Source: DASSKP01 sp035695045 (GTDB lineage: Bacteria > Actinomycetota > Actinomycetes > JAFAQI01). From it: 64,000 nucleotides of DNA. The stretch's first letter is position 1. Every line of letters begins with the position of its first letter. Below are positions 42,463 through 51,175 of this stretch, piece by piece. The notes beneath the pieces were generated by a model that was not told where the DNA came from, made no database searches, and was given only the letters and a program-made list of their open reading frames with translations. The position numbers and the translations under genes were made by a program. The stretch covers positions 1 to 64,000 of the forward strand of contig DASSEX010000051.1 of NCBI GenBank assembly GCA_035695045.1. The letters run 5' to 3'.

Positions 42463-43539
42463 CGGCCACGGCCTCCAGCCGAGCTGCGCCAGACGCGTCA
42501 TCACGTATCCGTTGACGACGACCTCTTCGTTGACGGCGGTGGTCGCGGAGACGACAAGCGCATAGATGACGAAGTACGCCGGCACGTGCGTGTTGTGCTG
42601 CTGGTTGGTCAGCGAGGCGTTGTGGAACACGTTCGTGAAGGGCAGAGCGACGATGGACGCGGTGACCCATGTGCCGATGAGCAGTCCGACGGCAGGAAGC
42701 GCGTCGTTGCGCAGGGCACGCTTCGAGAGTCCGAGCCGCCGCGGCCACTGCCCGGTGCGTGCCAGCAGCAAGAGCGCCACCGGTGTCACCACCGCTGACG
42801 TCAGGTAGAGCGCGATCATCAGCACGAGGCTCGCGGGCAGGTGGTGCGGCAGCGGCAGCCTGAACTCGTCGAGATCGGCGACACCGGCCACGTGTCGTGC
42901 GAACAGCGCGATCGCCGTCACCGTCGCGGGCAGCACGAACGCCACCGTCACGACGACGGTCTCCCAGCCCAGCAGCGGGATGCCCGGCCGCTCCACGAGC
43001 TGCGGCGACAGCACCGGCTCGCCGGTCAGCGCCGGGACGGCGACCATGCGGCCGTCCGAGAGAAGTGCCGTGAAGGCGGAGGGGTGCTCGACCCGGTCCG
43101 GCACGACCTCGCCCGGCGTCAGCTCTCCTGTGACCCACCCGAGTGCCCCTGCCGCCCGCATCGCGTTGCTCTGCAACGCGGCCGTCCGCATCCGCCACGC
43201 GGCGAACGCGACGGGCACCGTTTCGCCCTCGGTCGTCACCACCACAAGGCGCGCGAAGTTGCGGCGCAGCACCGGCTCGATCGCCAGCCCGGCGAGGGCC
43301 GACGCCGAGAGCTTGCGGCTCCAGAAGAAGCTGCGTACGACGACGGAGTCTCGGCGAACGTCCAGGCCGAGCACGGCCGTCCGCCAGACCGACAGCGCGA
43401 GGGCGACACCGACTGCGCCTGCACCGGCGCGCTCGCCGCCCGTTGCCTGGGGATCGGTGAGGACCGCTAGCGCCGTGAGCGCGAAGAAGGCGAGACCGCC
43501 GATCGTCCAGCCGACGATCGCCCCGGACCGAAAGCGCAC
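42274..43539 (-). CDS. CPBP (Abi) family membrane protein with N-terminal PH-like domain
   Basis: This 421-residue protein has two membrane spans and a PH-like beta domain (SVVVRSFFWSRKLSASALAG, about 55-115), and then, from about residue 185, a CPBP-type membrane domain with NEEVVVNGYVM, SYHTYYG and IAHFLNDAI. The family's EExxxR is here EEVVVN, so the Arg is Asn, while the later His/Asn are kept. CPBP proteins are Rce1-like membrane proteases or have related non-proteolytic roles. The GTG at 43539 is 2 bases after the aminotransferase stop; the two genes are coupled. Confidence 0.75.
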   Translation of the reverse strand: MRFRSGAIVGWTIGGLAFFALTALAVLTDPQATGGERAGAGAVGVALALSVWRTAVLGLDVRRDSVVVRSFFWSRKLSASALAGLAIEPVLRRNFARLVVVTTEGETVPVAFAAWRMRTAALQSNAMRAAGALGWVTGELTPGEVVPDRVEHPSAFTALLSDGRMVAVPALTGEPVLSPQLVERPGIPLLGWETVVVTVAFVLPATVTAIALFARHVAGVADLDEFRLPLPHHLPASLVLMIALYLTSAVVTPVALLLLARTGQWPRRLGLSKRALRNDALPAVGLLIGTWVTASIVALPFTNVFHNASLTNQQHNTHVPAYFVIYALVVSATTAVNEEVVVNGYVMTRLAQLGWRPWPSLALSLALRTSYHTYYGVGLIATVPFGYWATRSFQKHRRLDRPIIAHFLNDAILLTAAVLTS

Positions 43540-43541
43540 GC

Positions 43542-44612
43542 TCAGCCCTGGTCGGTCGCCGAGCGCCGCCAGCGCACGGCCGCGGCGAGAAACGCGTCGT
43601 TCTCGGCGTCGGTGCCGATCGTGACGCGAACACCCTCGCCGGCGAACGGCCGCACCACGATGCCTTCCGCGAGGCAGGCGGCGGCGAAGTCCTGACTGCT
43701 CTCGCCGAGCGGCAGCCAGACGAAGTTGGCCTCGGACGGCGGGACGTCGTACCCCGCCTCGAGAAGCGACGCACGGACGCGATCGCGCTCGGCGATGGTC
43801 AGCTTGGCGCGGCGGAGGACCTCCTCGCGCTCGCCGAGCGCGGCGATCGCGGCCGCCTGCGCGAGCCCGGAGACGCTGAACGGCACCTGACACTTGCGGA
43901 CGGCGGAGGCGACGTCCGGTGCGGCAAGGCAGTAGCCGACCCGGAGGCCGGCGAGGGCGTAAGCCTTCGAGAACGTTCGCGTGATCGCAACGTTGGGACG
44001 GTCCCCGAGGAGCTCGAACGCGTCCGGCACCTTGGCCGGGTCGACGTACTCGCGGTAGGCCTCGTCGACGACGAGCAGCACCTGCGGCGGCAGGCCGTCG
44101 GCGAGCCGGAGCAGCTCGTCGCGCCCGACCGCCGTGCCGGTCGGGTTGTTGGGATTGCACAGGAAGACGAGCCTGGTGCGGTCCGTGACGGCCGCGAGCA
44201 TCGCGTCGACGTCGTGCACGTGACCCTCGTCGAGGGGCACCTTCACGGCCGCGCCGCCGGCCACCGCCGTGATGATCGGGTAGGCCTCGAAGGCGCGCCA
44301 CCCGAAGACGGCCTCCGCGCCGTCGTCGACGACGGCCGCAGCGAGCTGACCGCAGACCTCGACACTGCCGGCGCCCACAGCGACCCGCTCGGGATCGACA
44401 CCATGGTGTGCGGCGATCGCGGCGATGAGCTCGGTCGAGACCATGTCCGGATAGCGGCTGACGCCGACCGTGCGCTCCGCCAGCACAGCGGCGACGCTGG
44501 GCAACAGACCGTACGGCGACTCGTTGCTGGCGAGCACGACCGCGCCGGGGACCTTGCGGCCGGGGACATACGCGGGCAGCGACGCCATCGCGTCGCGCAG
44601 CTTGACGGTCAC
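43542..44612 (-). CDS. Aromatic aminotransferase (HisC/Pat type)
   Basis: A 356-residue class I PLP aminotransferase with LASNESPYG, NPNNPTGT, VDEAYREYV and PLP-Lys in TFSKAYALAGLRVGY. It resembles histidinol-phosphate aminotransferase, but its place next to hpd points to the phenylalanine/tyrosine aminotransferase branch (Pat), which makes 4-hydroxyphenylpyruvate. The start MTVKLRDAMASLPAYVPGRK fits Pat. It lies 35 bases downstream of hpd on the same strand. Confidence 0.85.
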   Translation of the reverse strand: MTVKLRDAMASLPAYVPGRKVPGAVVLASNESPYGLLPSVAAVLAERTVGVSRYPDMVSTELIAAIAAHHGVDPERVAVGAGSVEVCGQLAAAVVDDGAEAVFGWRAFEAYPIITAVAGGAAVKVPLDEGHVHDVDAMLAAVTDRTRLVFLCNPNNPTGTAVGRDELLRLADGLPPQVLLVVDEAYREYVDPAKVPDAFELLGDRPNVAITRTFSKAYALAGLRVGYCLAAPDVASAVRKCQVPFSVSGLAQAAAIAALGEREEVLRRAKLTIAERDRVRASLLEAGYDVPPSEANFVWLPLGESSQDFAAACLAEGIVVRPFAGEGVRVTIGTDAENDAFLAAAVRWRRSATDQG

Positions 44613-44647
44613 GGGTTACAGATTGCCGCACCGCCCGCCCGGCGAGG

Positions 44648-45778
44648 TCACAAGTTCCCTCGACGCGCCTGCTCGCGCTCGATCGCCTCGAACAACGCCT
44701 TGAAGTTGCCCTTGCCGAACCCTTCGGATCCGTGCCGCTCGATCAGCTCGAAGAACACCGTCGGCCGATCCTCCACCGGCTTGGTGAAGATCTGCAGCAG
44801 ATAGCCGTCCTCGTCGCGATCGGCGAGGATCTTCAGCTCGCGAAGCTCGTCGAGGGGGACCCGCGTCTCGCCGACCCACTCGCCGAGCGTGTCGTAGTAG
44901 CTGTCCGGGGTGTCGAGGAACTCGACACCGGCCTTCCGCATCTCGCGAACAGTGCGGACGATGTCGTTGGTCGACAGCGCGATGTGCTGCACGCCCGGGC
45001 CGCCGTAGAACTCGAGGTACTCGTCGATCTGGCTCTTCTTCTTGCCCATCGCCGGCTCGTTGAGAGGGAACTTCACCTTGCGCTTGCCGTCCGCGACGAC
45101 CTTGGACATCAGCGCGGAGTACTCCGTCGCGATGTCGTCGCCGACGAACTCCTTCATGTTCGTGAAGCCCATGACGCGGTGGTAGAACTCCACCCACTCG
45201 TCCATGTGTCCGAGCTCGACGTTGCCGACGATGTGGTCGATGGCTTGGAACCATCGCTTCGCCGGGGGCTCGACGATCGGCTCGCGCGCGACGAAGCTCG
45301 GCATGAACGCGCCGGAGTAGTCGCTGCGCTGGATCAACGAGTGCTTGGTCTCGCCATAGGTCTCGATCTGCGCAACGACGACCTTGCCCCACTCGTCCTC
45401 GTGCACGGTCGGCTCGAGGGTGCCCTTCGCGCCGCGAGCGATCGCGAGCTCGTACGCATGCGCGGCGTCGGGCACCCGCAACGCGACGTCGACGACGCCG
45501 TCGCCGTGCTCGGCGACATGCCGGCTCGCGTCGGTGCCCGCGTGCACGGCGGCGGTGACCACGAACCTCGCCGAGCCCGCCTCGAGCACGTACGACGCCA
45601 GGTCGCGGGCACCGGTCTCGGGACCGCGATACGCCGTGACCTTCATGCCGAACGCCGTCGAGTAGTAGTGGGCGGCTTGCTTGGCGTTGCCCACGACGAA
45701 GTGGACGTGGTCGACGCCCTCGACGGGAAACGCGTCGGTGGCCGGGCCGGACTCGGGAGCAGGCGCGAGCTGGGTCAT
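44648..45778 (-). CDS. hpd: 4-hydroxyphenylpyruvate dioxygenase
   Basis: A 376-residue two-domain VOC enzyme. The iron ligands are His in IDHIVGNVE, His in VQHIALSTND and Glu in FFELIERHGSEGFG. FEAIEREQARRGNL is the usual C-terminal gate helix. It converts 4-hydroxyphenylpyruvate to homogentisate in tyrosine catabolism. The aminotransferase gene follows; the divergent Lrp-type gene is the likely regulator. Confidence 0.96.
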   Translation of the reverse strand: MTQLAPAPESGPATDAFPVEGVDHVHFVVGNAKQAAHYYSTAFGMKVTAYRGPETGARDLASYVLEAGSARFVVTAAVHAGTDASRHVAEHGDGVVDVALRVPDAAHAYELAIARGAKGTLEPTVHEDEWGKVVVAQIETYGETKHSLIQRSDYSGAFMPSFVAREPIVEPPAKRWFQAIDHIVGNVELGHMDEWVEFYHRVMGFTNMKEFVGDDIATEYSALMSKVVADGKRKVKFPLNEPAMGKKKSQIDEYLEFYGGPGVQHIALSTNDIVRTVREMRKAGVEFLDTPDSYYDTLGEWVGETRVPLDELRELKILADRDEDGYLLQIFTKPVEDRPTVFFELIERHGSEGFGKGNFKALFEAIEREQARRGNL

Positions 45779-45838
45779 GGCGGCAGCGTGCCCATCGGCG
45801 CGGCGTCGTACAACTAGGCGGCCGACACCTGAGCAGAT

Positions 45839-45882
45839 TGTGCAAGATGTGCTCTCTAGTGGCCGCTATGCTGTGCAACATG
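45839..45882. promoter_or_regulatory. Direct repeats TGTGCAA(G/C)ATG, candidate Lrp sites
   Basis: TGTGCAAGATG (45839-45849) and TGTGCAACATG (45872-45882) are spaced by exactly 33 bases, about three helical turns, in the hpd/lrp divergent gap. The second covers the regulator's own ATG. TATGCT at 45867-45872 could be a -10 box giving a leaderless transcript. Confidence 0.55.
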
Positions 45883-46353
45883 CCCGATCCGGACCCACTG
45901 GACGCGCGCATCCTTCTGCTCTTCTCCCGCGAGCCGCGGATCGGAGTCCTGGAGGCGTCACGCCGGCTGGGCGTCGCCCGCGGCACCGTCCAGGCCCGGC
46001 TCGACCGGCTCGAGCGCGACGGAGTCGTGACGGGCTGGGCGCCGCGGGTCGACCCCTCCGCCGTCGGCTTTCCGGTCTCGGCGTTCGCCACGCTCGAGAT
46101 CGCGCAGGCCGCCGGGCACGGCCCGGTAGCTGACCACCTGCGCACGATTCCCGAAGTGCTCGAGGCGCACACGATCACCGGCGGCGCGGACCTCATGGTG
46201 CGCCTCGTCGCGCGCTCCAACGCGGACCTTCAGCGGGTGATCGACCAGGTTGTCGCCGCACCTTCGGTCCGTCGCGCCTCGACTGTCATCGTGCTCGCGA
46301 CGGAGATCAGCCCCCGCGTCATCCCCCTCATCGAACTGTTGAGTGCGACGTAA
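45880..46353 (+). CDS. Lrp/AsnC-family regulator
   Basis: A 157-residue protein with an N-terminal HTH (LDARILLLFSREPRIGVLEASRRLGVARGTVQARLDRLERDGV) and a RAM-type C-terminal domain. It diverges from hpd, so it probably controls tyrosine breakdown in response to an aromatic amino acid. The ATG at 45880 is preferred over upstream in-frame codons since the conserved fold begins at PLDARIL. Its last codons form the left arm of a perfect 25-bp inverted repeat. Confidence 0.88.
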   Translation: MPDPDPLDARILLLFSREPRIGVLEASRRLGVARGTVQARLDRLERDGVVTGWAPRVDPSAVGFPVSAFATLEIAQAAGHGPVADHLRTIPEVLEAHTITGGADLMVRLVARSNADLQRVIDQVVAAPSVRRASTVIVLATEISPRVIPLIELLSAT

Positions 46354-46401
46354 TCCCCCTTTCTCACCCTTCACTTAGGGGGATTACGTCGCACTCAACA
46401 G
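46336..46401. terminator. Perfect 25-bp inverted repeat between convergent genes
   Basis: Left arm 46336-46360 and right arm 46377-46401 are perfectly complementary over 25 bases around a 16-base loop. The arms begin CTGTTGAGTGCGACG and run to CCCCCT at the loop. The left arm includes the lrp stop codon; the right arm ends 1 base before the exporter stop. It is the longest perfect palindrome seen and would terminate both transcripts. Confidence 0.92.
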
Positions 46402-46402
46402 G

Positions 46403-48142
46403 TCAGTCGTCGGTCCAGGCTCGCCAGAGCGCGGCGTAGGAGCCGTCGGCGGCGAGCAGCTCGTCGTGACTCCCGAGCTCGCTGATCCGGCCGTCCTCCA
46501 CGACCGCGACCCGCTGCGCGTCGTGGGCGGTGTGCAGCCGGTGCGCGATGGCGACGACCGTGCGCCCCTCCAGTACGGCGCCCAGCGACCGCTCGAGGTG
46601 ACGGGCACTGCGCGGGTCGAGCAGCGACGTCGCCTCGTCGAGCACCAGCGTGTGCGGGTCGACGAGCACGATGCGCGCGAGTGCCAGCTGCTGCGCCTGC
46701 GCCACCGACAGCACGAGGCCGTCCCCACCGACTGCGGTGTCGAGCCCGTCGTCGAGCGCCTCCACCCACGCCAGGGCATCGACGGCGTCCAGCGCACGTC
46801 GCACGTCGTCGTCACTCGCGTCGGCACGGCCCAACGTCACGTTGTCGCGAACAGTGCCGAGGAAGACGTGATGCTCCTGCGTCACGAGCGCGACCTCGCG
46901 GCGCAGCTCTTCGAGCGGGAGCTCCACGAGGTCGGCGTCGCCGACGGCGACCCGACCGGTGCGCGGTGGATGGATGCCCGCGAGCAGCCGCCCGAGCGTC
47001 GACTTGCCCGCGCCGCTCGGCCCGACGACGGCAACCCGCTCCCCCGGCGCCAGCCCCAGCGTGACGCCGTGCAGCACGTCGTGTCCTTCGCGGTAGGCGA
47101 AGCGCACGTCCGCCACGTCGAGGCGCTCGTCGCGCGGTGACCGGCCGGACTCCTCGCGATCCGGAGGGACCTCGGCCGCTCCGAGCAGCCGGGAGAACGA
47201 CGCGGCCCCGAGCTGCAGCTCGTCGACCCACATCAGCAACCGGTCGACCGGGTCGACCAGCTGCTGCGCATACAAGGCGACCGTCGTGACCTGCGCCAGC
47301 GACGCGACGCCGTGCGCGTGCAGGACACCACCGACGAGCAAGGCCGCGAGCAGCGGCAGCACGTAGGTCGACTCGACCGCGGGCGCCCACACCGTCCGCA
47401 GCCACAGGGTGTAGCGCTCGGCGGCGTACGCCTCGGTCAGGTCCTCATCCGTGCGCCGCACCCTCGCCGGACGCAGCCGCAGCGCCTCGACCGTGCGCGC
47501 GCCTCCGGCGGTCTCCGCGACAGTGCCCGTGATCGCGGCATAGGCGCGCATCTCCCGCTGGTAACCCGCCGGTGCGCGCTTCAGGTACCACCGGGTCGCG
47601 AGCGCAAGTGGCGGCACCGCGACAAGCATCGGCAGCGCGACCAGCGGCGCGACAACGAACGCCGCCACGAGCGTCACCGCAAGCCGCACCAGCGAGACAA
47701 GAACCTCCGGCGCGCCCAGCTGGACCGATCGGGTCAGCGTGTCGATGTCACCGGTCGCCCGGTTGAGCAGGTCACCGCTGCTCACCCGCTCGACCACACC
47801 GAGCGGCAGGCCGAGCAGCCGGCCGATGAATCCCTCCCGCACGGCGGCCAGCACGCGTTCAGCCATGCGGTACGCCGCCAGCCGCGCTGCGCGGGTCGCG
47901 ACGGCCTGGGCCACGACGACGACGACGAGGACGAGTGCGACACGGTCGACATGACCGACGTTCGTTCCGCCCCGCACCGCGCCGACGAGGTCACCCAGCA
48001 GCTTCGGCGGGACCACGCTGATGGCAGCCGCGACGACATGCAGCACGACCGTGACGACGAGAGCGTTGCGGTTGTCCCGGGCGAGCTGCCAGCCCTCGGT
48101 GCGCAACCGGCTCTTGGACGCAAGGGGAAGCACGCTGCTCAT
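46403..48142 (-). CDS. ABC exporter half, catalytic Walker A/B subunit
   Basis: A 579-residue fused membrane-ATPase protein with six spans (about 25-310) and a nucleotide domain with intact Walker A GPSGAGKST, Walker B LVLDEATSLLD and H-loop AHRLHTAHD. Its signature is LSVAQAQQL instead of LSGGQ. It therefore supplies the working Walker side of a heterodimer. The partner gene overlaps its start by 4 bases. The cargo is unknown. Confidence 0.88.
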   Translation of the reverse strand: MSSVLPLASKSRLRTEGWQLARDNRNALVVTVVLHVVAAAISVVPPKLLGDLVGAVRGGTNVGHVDRVALVLVVVVVAQAVATRAARLAAYRMAERVLAAVREGFIGRLLGLPLGVVERVSSGDLLNRATGDIDTLTRSVQLGAPEVLVSLVRLAVTLVAAFVVAPLVALPMLVAVPPLALATRWYLKRAPAGYQREMRAYAAITGTVAETAGGARTVEALRLRPARVRRTDEDLTEAYAAERYTLWLRTVWAPAVESTYVLPLLAALLVGGVLHAHGVASLAQVTTVALYAQQLVDPVDRLLMWVDELQLGAASFSRLLGAAEVPPDREESGRSPRDERLDVADVRFAYREGHDVLHGVTLGLAPGERVAVVGPSGAGKSTLGRLLAGIHPPRTGRVAVGDADLVELPLEELRREVALVTQEHHVFLGTVRDNVTLGRADASDDDVRRALDAVDALAWVEALDDGLDTAVGGDGLVLSVAQAQQLALARIVLVDPHTLVLDEATSLLDPRSARHLERSLGAVLEGRTVVAIAHRLHTAHDAQRVAVVEDGRISELGSHDELLAADGSYAALWRAWTDD

Positions 48143-49875
48143 GCGGGCGCTCCCGTCGACTCGCGCAGGTCGAGGTCGTCACCGCCGGACAGCCGGTCCG
48201 CGACCGCGCGAAAGGCAGGGTGGCGAACGACATCTGCGCGGTCGCCTTGGACCACCAGCCGGCCGTCGACCAGCAGAGAGGCGGTGTCGGCGACTCGCAG
48301 CAACAGCGGGCTCGTGGTGACGACGACCGTCGTCCGCTCCTGACGACGCTGCTTCAGCCGGTCGGCGATCCTTGCCTCCGTGTGCGCGTCGACCGCGCTC
48401 GTCGCGTCGACGAGCACGAGCACCGGCGGGTCGGCGAGGACGGCACGCGCGAGAACAACACGCTGCCGCTGGCCGCCCGACAGCGAGCGGCCGCGTTCAC
48501 CGATCACGGTGTCGAGTCCCTCCGGCAACCCGTCGACGACGTCGTCCGCCGAGGCGACGTCGATGGCGTCGGCGATCTCCTGAGCCGAGCGAACGCCTTC
48601 GGGATCGAGCTCGCTGCGCAACGCACCGCCGAACAATGTCGTCGCCGGGTCCACGACGACGACACGCGAACGCACGACCTCCTCCGTGAACTCGCTCAGC
48701 GCGATGCCGCCGACGGTCACGTCGGCCGGGACGTAGCGGCCGAGCCGGTCGGCGAGCCGCTCGCCGTCGCCGGCGTCGGTGCACGCGACGACGTGCAGTC
48801 CACCTGCGGGCACCCGCACACCCGTCTGCGCATCGACGAGCACGCCCGCGGCGGGCCAGTGGTCTCGGGGTCCCCACTGCAGCGTCGGCTGCGCCCTGAG
48901 CAGCGCGAGCAACCGGCTGGCGGCGACGTGCGCGCGCGTCATCTTGTCGGCGGCCTCGGTGAACGTGCGAAGCGGCAGCACCAGAAAGGCCGCCCAGCCG
49001 TAGAACGCGATCAGGTCACCGACGCTGATGTCGCCGCGGACAGCGAGCCGCGCACCCAGCCACGTGAGCACGACCACGAAGACGCCCGGCAGCAGCACCT
49101 GTTGCGCGTCCACCACCGACATGACGCGTCCGGTCTCGACCCCCGCCGCGCGGACGCGCTGCGACTGGACGGCGTACCTGTGGTGGAAGGTGCGCTCCCC
49201 GCCCATCCCGCGTAACACCCGCAGGCCCGCGACGGTGTCGGTGCCGAGCGATGTCAGGCGCCCGATCGCCGCACGCTGTGCTGCCTGCCGCCGGTGAAGC
49301 GGACGCAGCAAGGGGGTCACTGCGGTCATGAGCAGCGGGACGCCGACGAGCACCACGATGCCGAGCAACACCGAGGTCTGCAGCAGCAACACGGCGACAA
49401 CCACGAACGACACGGCAGCACCGGACAGCCGCGCCGAGATGTCGAGCGCATTGCCGACCTGCCGGCTGTCGCTCGCGACCATGTTGACCACTTCGCCGGG
49501 CGCGACGCGCTCAGGCAGCGCCGCACCGAGTCGGGCGGCATGACGTGCGACGAGCTGGTTGCAGCGGTAGGTGGCGGTCATCCAGTTCGCGACGGCACGC
49601 CGGTGCCTGCCGATACCTGCCGCCGCCTGCAGCACGCCGACGACAGCGAGCGCAGACGTCCACCCGATCAGAGCACGGGTGTCACCGGCCGCGACACCGG
49701 CGTCGAGCGCGCGACCGACGAGCAACGGCGCGACGGCCTGCAGCAGCATCCAGGCAATGCCGAAGGCCGCGCCGGCCGCGATCGTCCCCCCTTGTCCGCG
49801 GACCAGCCACCAGAAGAACCGACCGGGCGAGCGCGTGTCCGGAATGCCCGGGTCGGGCAGCGGCAGGCGTCGCAT
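48139..49875 (-). CDS. ABC exporter half, non-canonical ATPase subunit
   Basis: A 578-residue partner with six spans. Where Walker A should be there is VVACTDAGDGERLADRL, with no GxxGxGK; Walker B is VLVLVDATSAVD (Glu to Ala) and the H-loop reads TTSPLLL with no His. The signature LSGGQRQR is intact. With the partner gene's intact Walker site it completes one good ATP site, and the second site is non-functional. The ATG at 49875 starts MRRLPLPDPGIPD. It is upstream of, and coupled to, the other half. Confidence 0.85.
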   Translation of the reverse strand: MRRLPLPDPGIPDTRSPGRFFWWLVRGQGGTIAAGAAFGIAWMLLQAVAPLLVGRALDAGVAAGDTRALIGWTSALAVVGVLQAAAGIGRHRRAVANWMTATYRCNQLVARHAARLGAALPERVAPGEVVNMVASDSRQVGNALDISARLSGAAVSFVVVAVLLLQTSVLLGIVVLVGVPLLMTAVTPLLRPLHRRQAAQRAAIGRLTSLGTDTVAGLRVLRGMGGERTFHHRYAVQSQRVRAAGVETGRVMSVVDAQQVLLPGVFVVVLTWLGARLAVRGDISVGDLIAFYGWAAFLVLPLRTFTEAADKMTRAHVAASRLLALLRAQPTLQWGPRDHWPAAGVLVDAQTGVRVPAGGLHVVACTDAGDGERLADRLGRYVPADVTVGGIALSEFTEEVVRSRVVVVDPATTLFGGALRSELDPEGVRSAQEIADAIDVASADDVVDGLPEGLDTVIGERGRSLSGGQRQRVVLARAVLADPPVLVLVDATSAVDAHTEARIADRLKQRRQERTTVVVTTSPLLLRVADTASLLVDGRLVVQGDRADVVRHPAFRAVADRLSGGDDLDLRESTGAPA

Positions 49876-49921
49876 CGTCCTTCGAGGTTGCCACGACGGA
49901 GCGTCGCGCCCAAACGAGTTA

Positions 49922-50356
49922 TCAGTCCAGGCAGAACTCGTTGCCCTCGATGTCCCGCATGGGGATGCACGACTCGTTGAAGTCGTCCGCGTACAACACC
50001 TGAACCACCTCCGCGCCGAGTGCCACGAGGCGTTCGCTCTCGGCCTGAAGTGTCGCGAGCCGCTCCTCCCCGACGAGCCCTGTCCCGACCCGGACGTCGA
50101 GGTGCAGCCGGTTCTTGACGGTTTTGCCTTCGGGAACCCGCTGGAAGAACAGTCGCGGCCCGACGCCCGCCGGATCGACACAGGCGAAGTCAGCGCCCTG
50201 GCGCTCTGGCGGAAGCGAACGGTCGAAGGCGTCCCAGGTTGCAAAGCCGTCCGGAGGTGGCGGCACGACGTAGCCGAGCACGTCGCACCAGAATCGAGCC
50301 AGCCGTTCGGGTTCGGCGCAGTCGAAGGTGACCTGGAAGTGCTTCGCCGGCGACAT
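49922..50356 (-). CDS. VOC (glyoxalase-like) superfamily protein
   Basis: A 144-residue protein with paired beta-alpha-beta modules: FQVTFDCAEPERLARFWCDVLGY, then NRLHLDVRV, and MRDIEGNEFCLD at the end. Such proteins bind a metal and act as small-molecule dioxygenases, isomerases or resistance binders. The substrate is not evident. It lies 46 bases before the exporter pair on the same strand. Confidence 0.82.
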   Translation of the reverse strand: MSPAKHFQVTFDCAEPERLARFWCDVLGYVVPPPPDGFATWDAFDRSLPPERQGADFACVDPAGVGPRLFFQRVPEGKTVKNRLHLDVRVGTGLVGEERLATLQAESERLVALGAEVVQVLYADDFNESCIPMRDIEGNEFCLD

Positions 50357-50398
50357 CGGCCCACCGTAGGCGCGTGGTCGGGTCGGCCACCAGCGCAT

Positions 50399-51175
50399 TT
50401 AGAGCAGCGTCGACAAGCCTCCGTCGACGGCCAGCACCTGGCCGGTGATGTAGCTCGCGTCGTCCGACAGCAGGAAGACGACTGCCCTGGCGACCTCCTC
50501 GGCAGTCCCCTGGCGCCCCAACGGCACCGGCGTCTTGGCTCGGCTGGGGCGACCAGCCGTCGCCAGCCGGCCCAGTGGCGTGTCGATGAGCCCCGGCGCC
50601 ACGACGTTGACGCGGCCGCCACGACGCGCGGCCTCGCGCGCCGCATGCCGCATCAGACCGATCTGCGCGGCCTTCGAGGTGTCGTACGACGGAATCCCGC
50701 TGCCCGGCCGCAACCCGGCAATCGAGGAGATGAGCACTGACGCGGACCCCTCGGGCATCACCGGGATCGCGGCCTTCAGCGACAAGAAGTGCGACCGCAC
50801 GTTGATGGCGAACACCCGGTCCCACTCCTCGGCGGAAGTGCCCTCGAGTCCACGGCCGCTTCCGATTCCGACGTTGAGCACGAGCGCGTCCAGGCCGCCG
50901 AGCACATCGCGTGCCCAGCCGACGGCCGCGACCGCGGCCTCGGCATCGCCTGCATCGCAGGCGAGAGCGTGGCCGGTGCTGCCCGTCTCCTCGACCAGGC
51001 GAACCGTTTCCTGCGCCGCCAGCTCGTTGATGTCGGTGACGGCAACGGCGGCTCCTTCGCGCGCCGCGAGGACGGCAATCGCGCGGCCGTTGCCCATGGG
51101 CGCATCAGGGTCGTCGCTGCGCATCGTGCCGCCGCCGACGACCAGCAACCGGCGCCCCGCCAACCGGCCGCTCAC
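50399..51175 (-). CDS. SDR with unusual long cofactor loop
   Basis: A 258-residue SDR. The cofactor loop is VVGGGTMRSDDPDAPMGNGR, which inserts residues between the glycines (TGxxxGxG is not intact). SSIAGL, active-site YDTSK and GQVLAVDGG are normal. This GGGT...GNGR loop is known in a subset of actinobacterial SDRs. The GTG at 51175 shares 4 bases with the preceding gene (GTGA), so translation is coupled. Confidence 0.83.
   Translation of the reverse strand: MSGRLAGRRLLVVGGGTMRSDDPDAPMGNGRAIAVLAAREGAAVAVTDINELAAQETVRLVEETGSTGHALACDAGDAEAAVAAVGWARDVLGGLDALVLNVGIGSGRGLEGTSAEEWDRVFAINVRSHFLSLKAAIPVMPEGSASVLISSIAGLRPGSGIPSYDTSKAAQIGLMRHAAREAARRGGRVNVVAPGLIDTPLGRLATAGRPSRAKTPVPLGRQGTAEEVARAVVFLLSDDASYITGQVLAVDGGLSTLL

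Noticed and set aside
42274..44631. A single 785-codon minus-strand frame that would fuse the aminotransferase region to the CPBP protein.
   Set aside because: The aminotransferase lies in another frame with full motifs; the upstream part of this frame is shadow, and the CPBP GTG at 43539 is in place.
48139..50646. A minus-strand frame of 835 codons that would fuse the VOC region to the exporter.
   Set aside because: The VOC and SDR genes lie in other frames and have normal motifs; the exporter start at 49875 is well placed.
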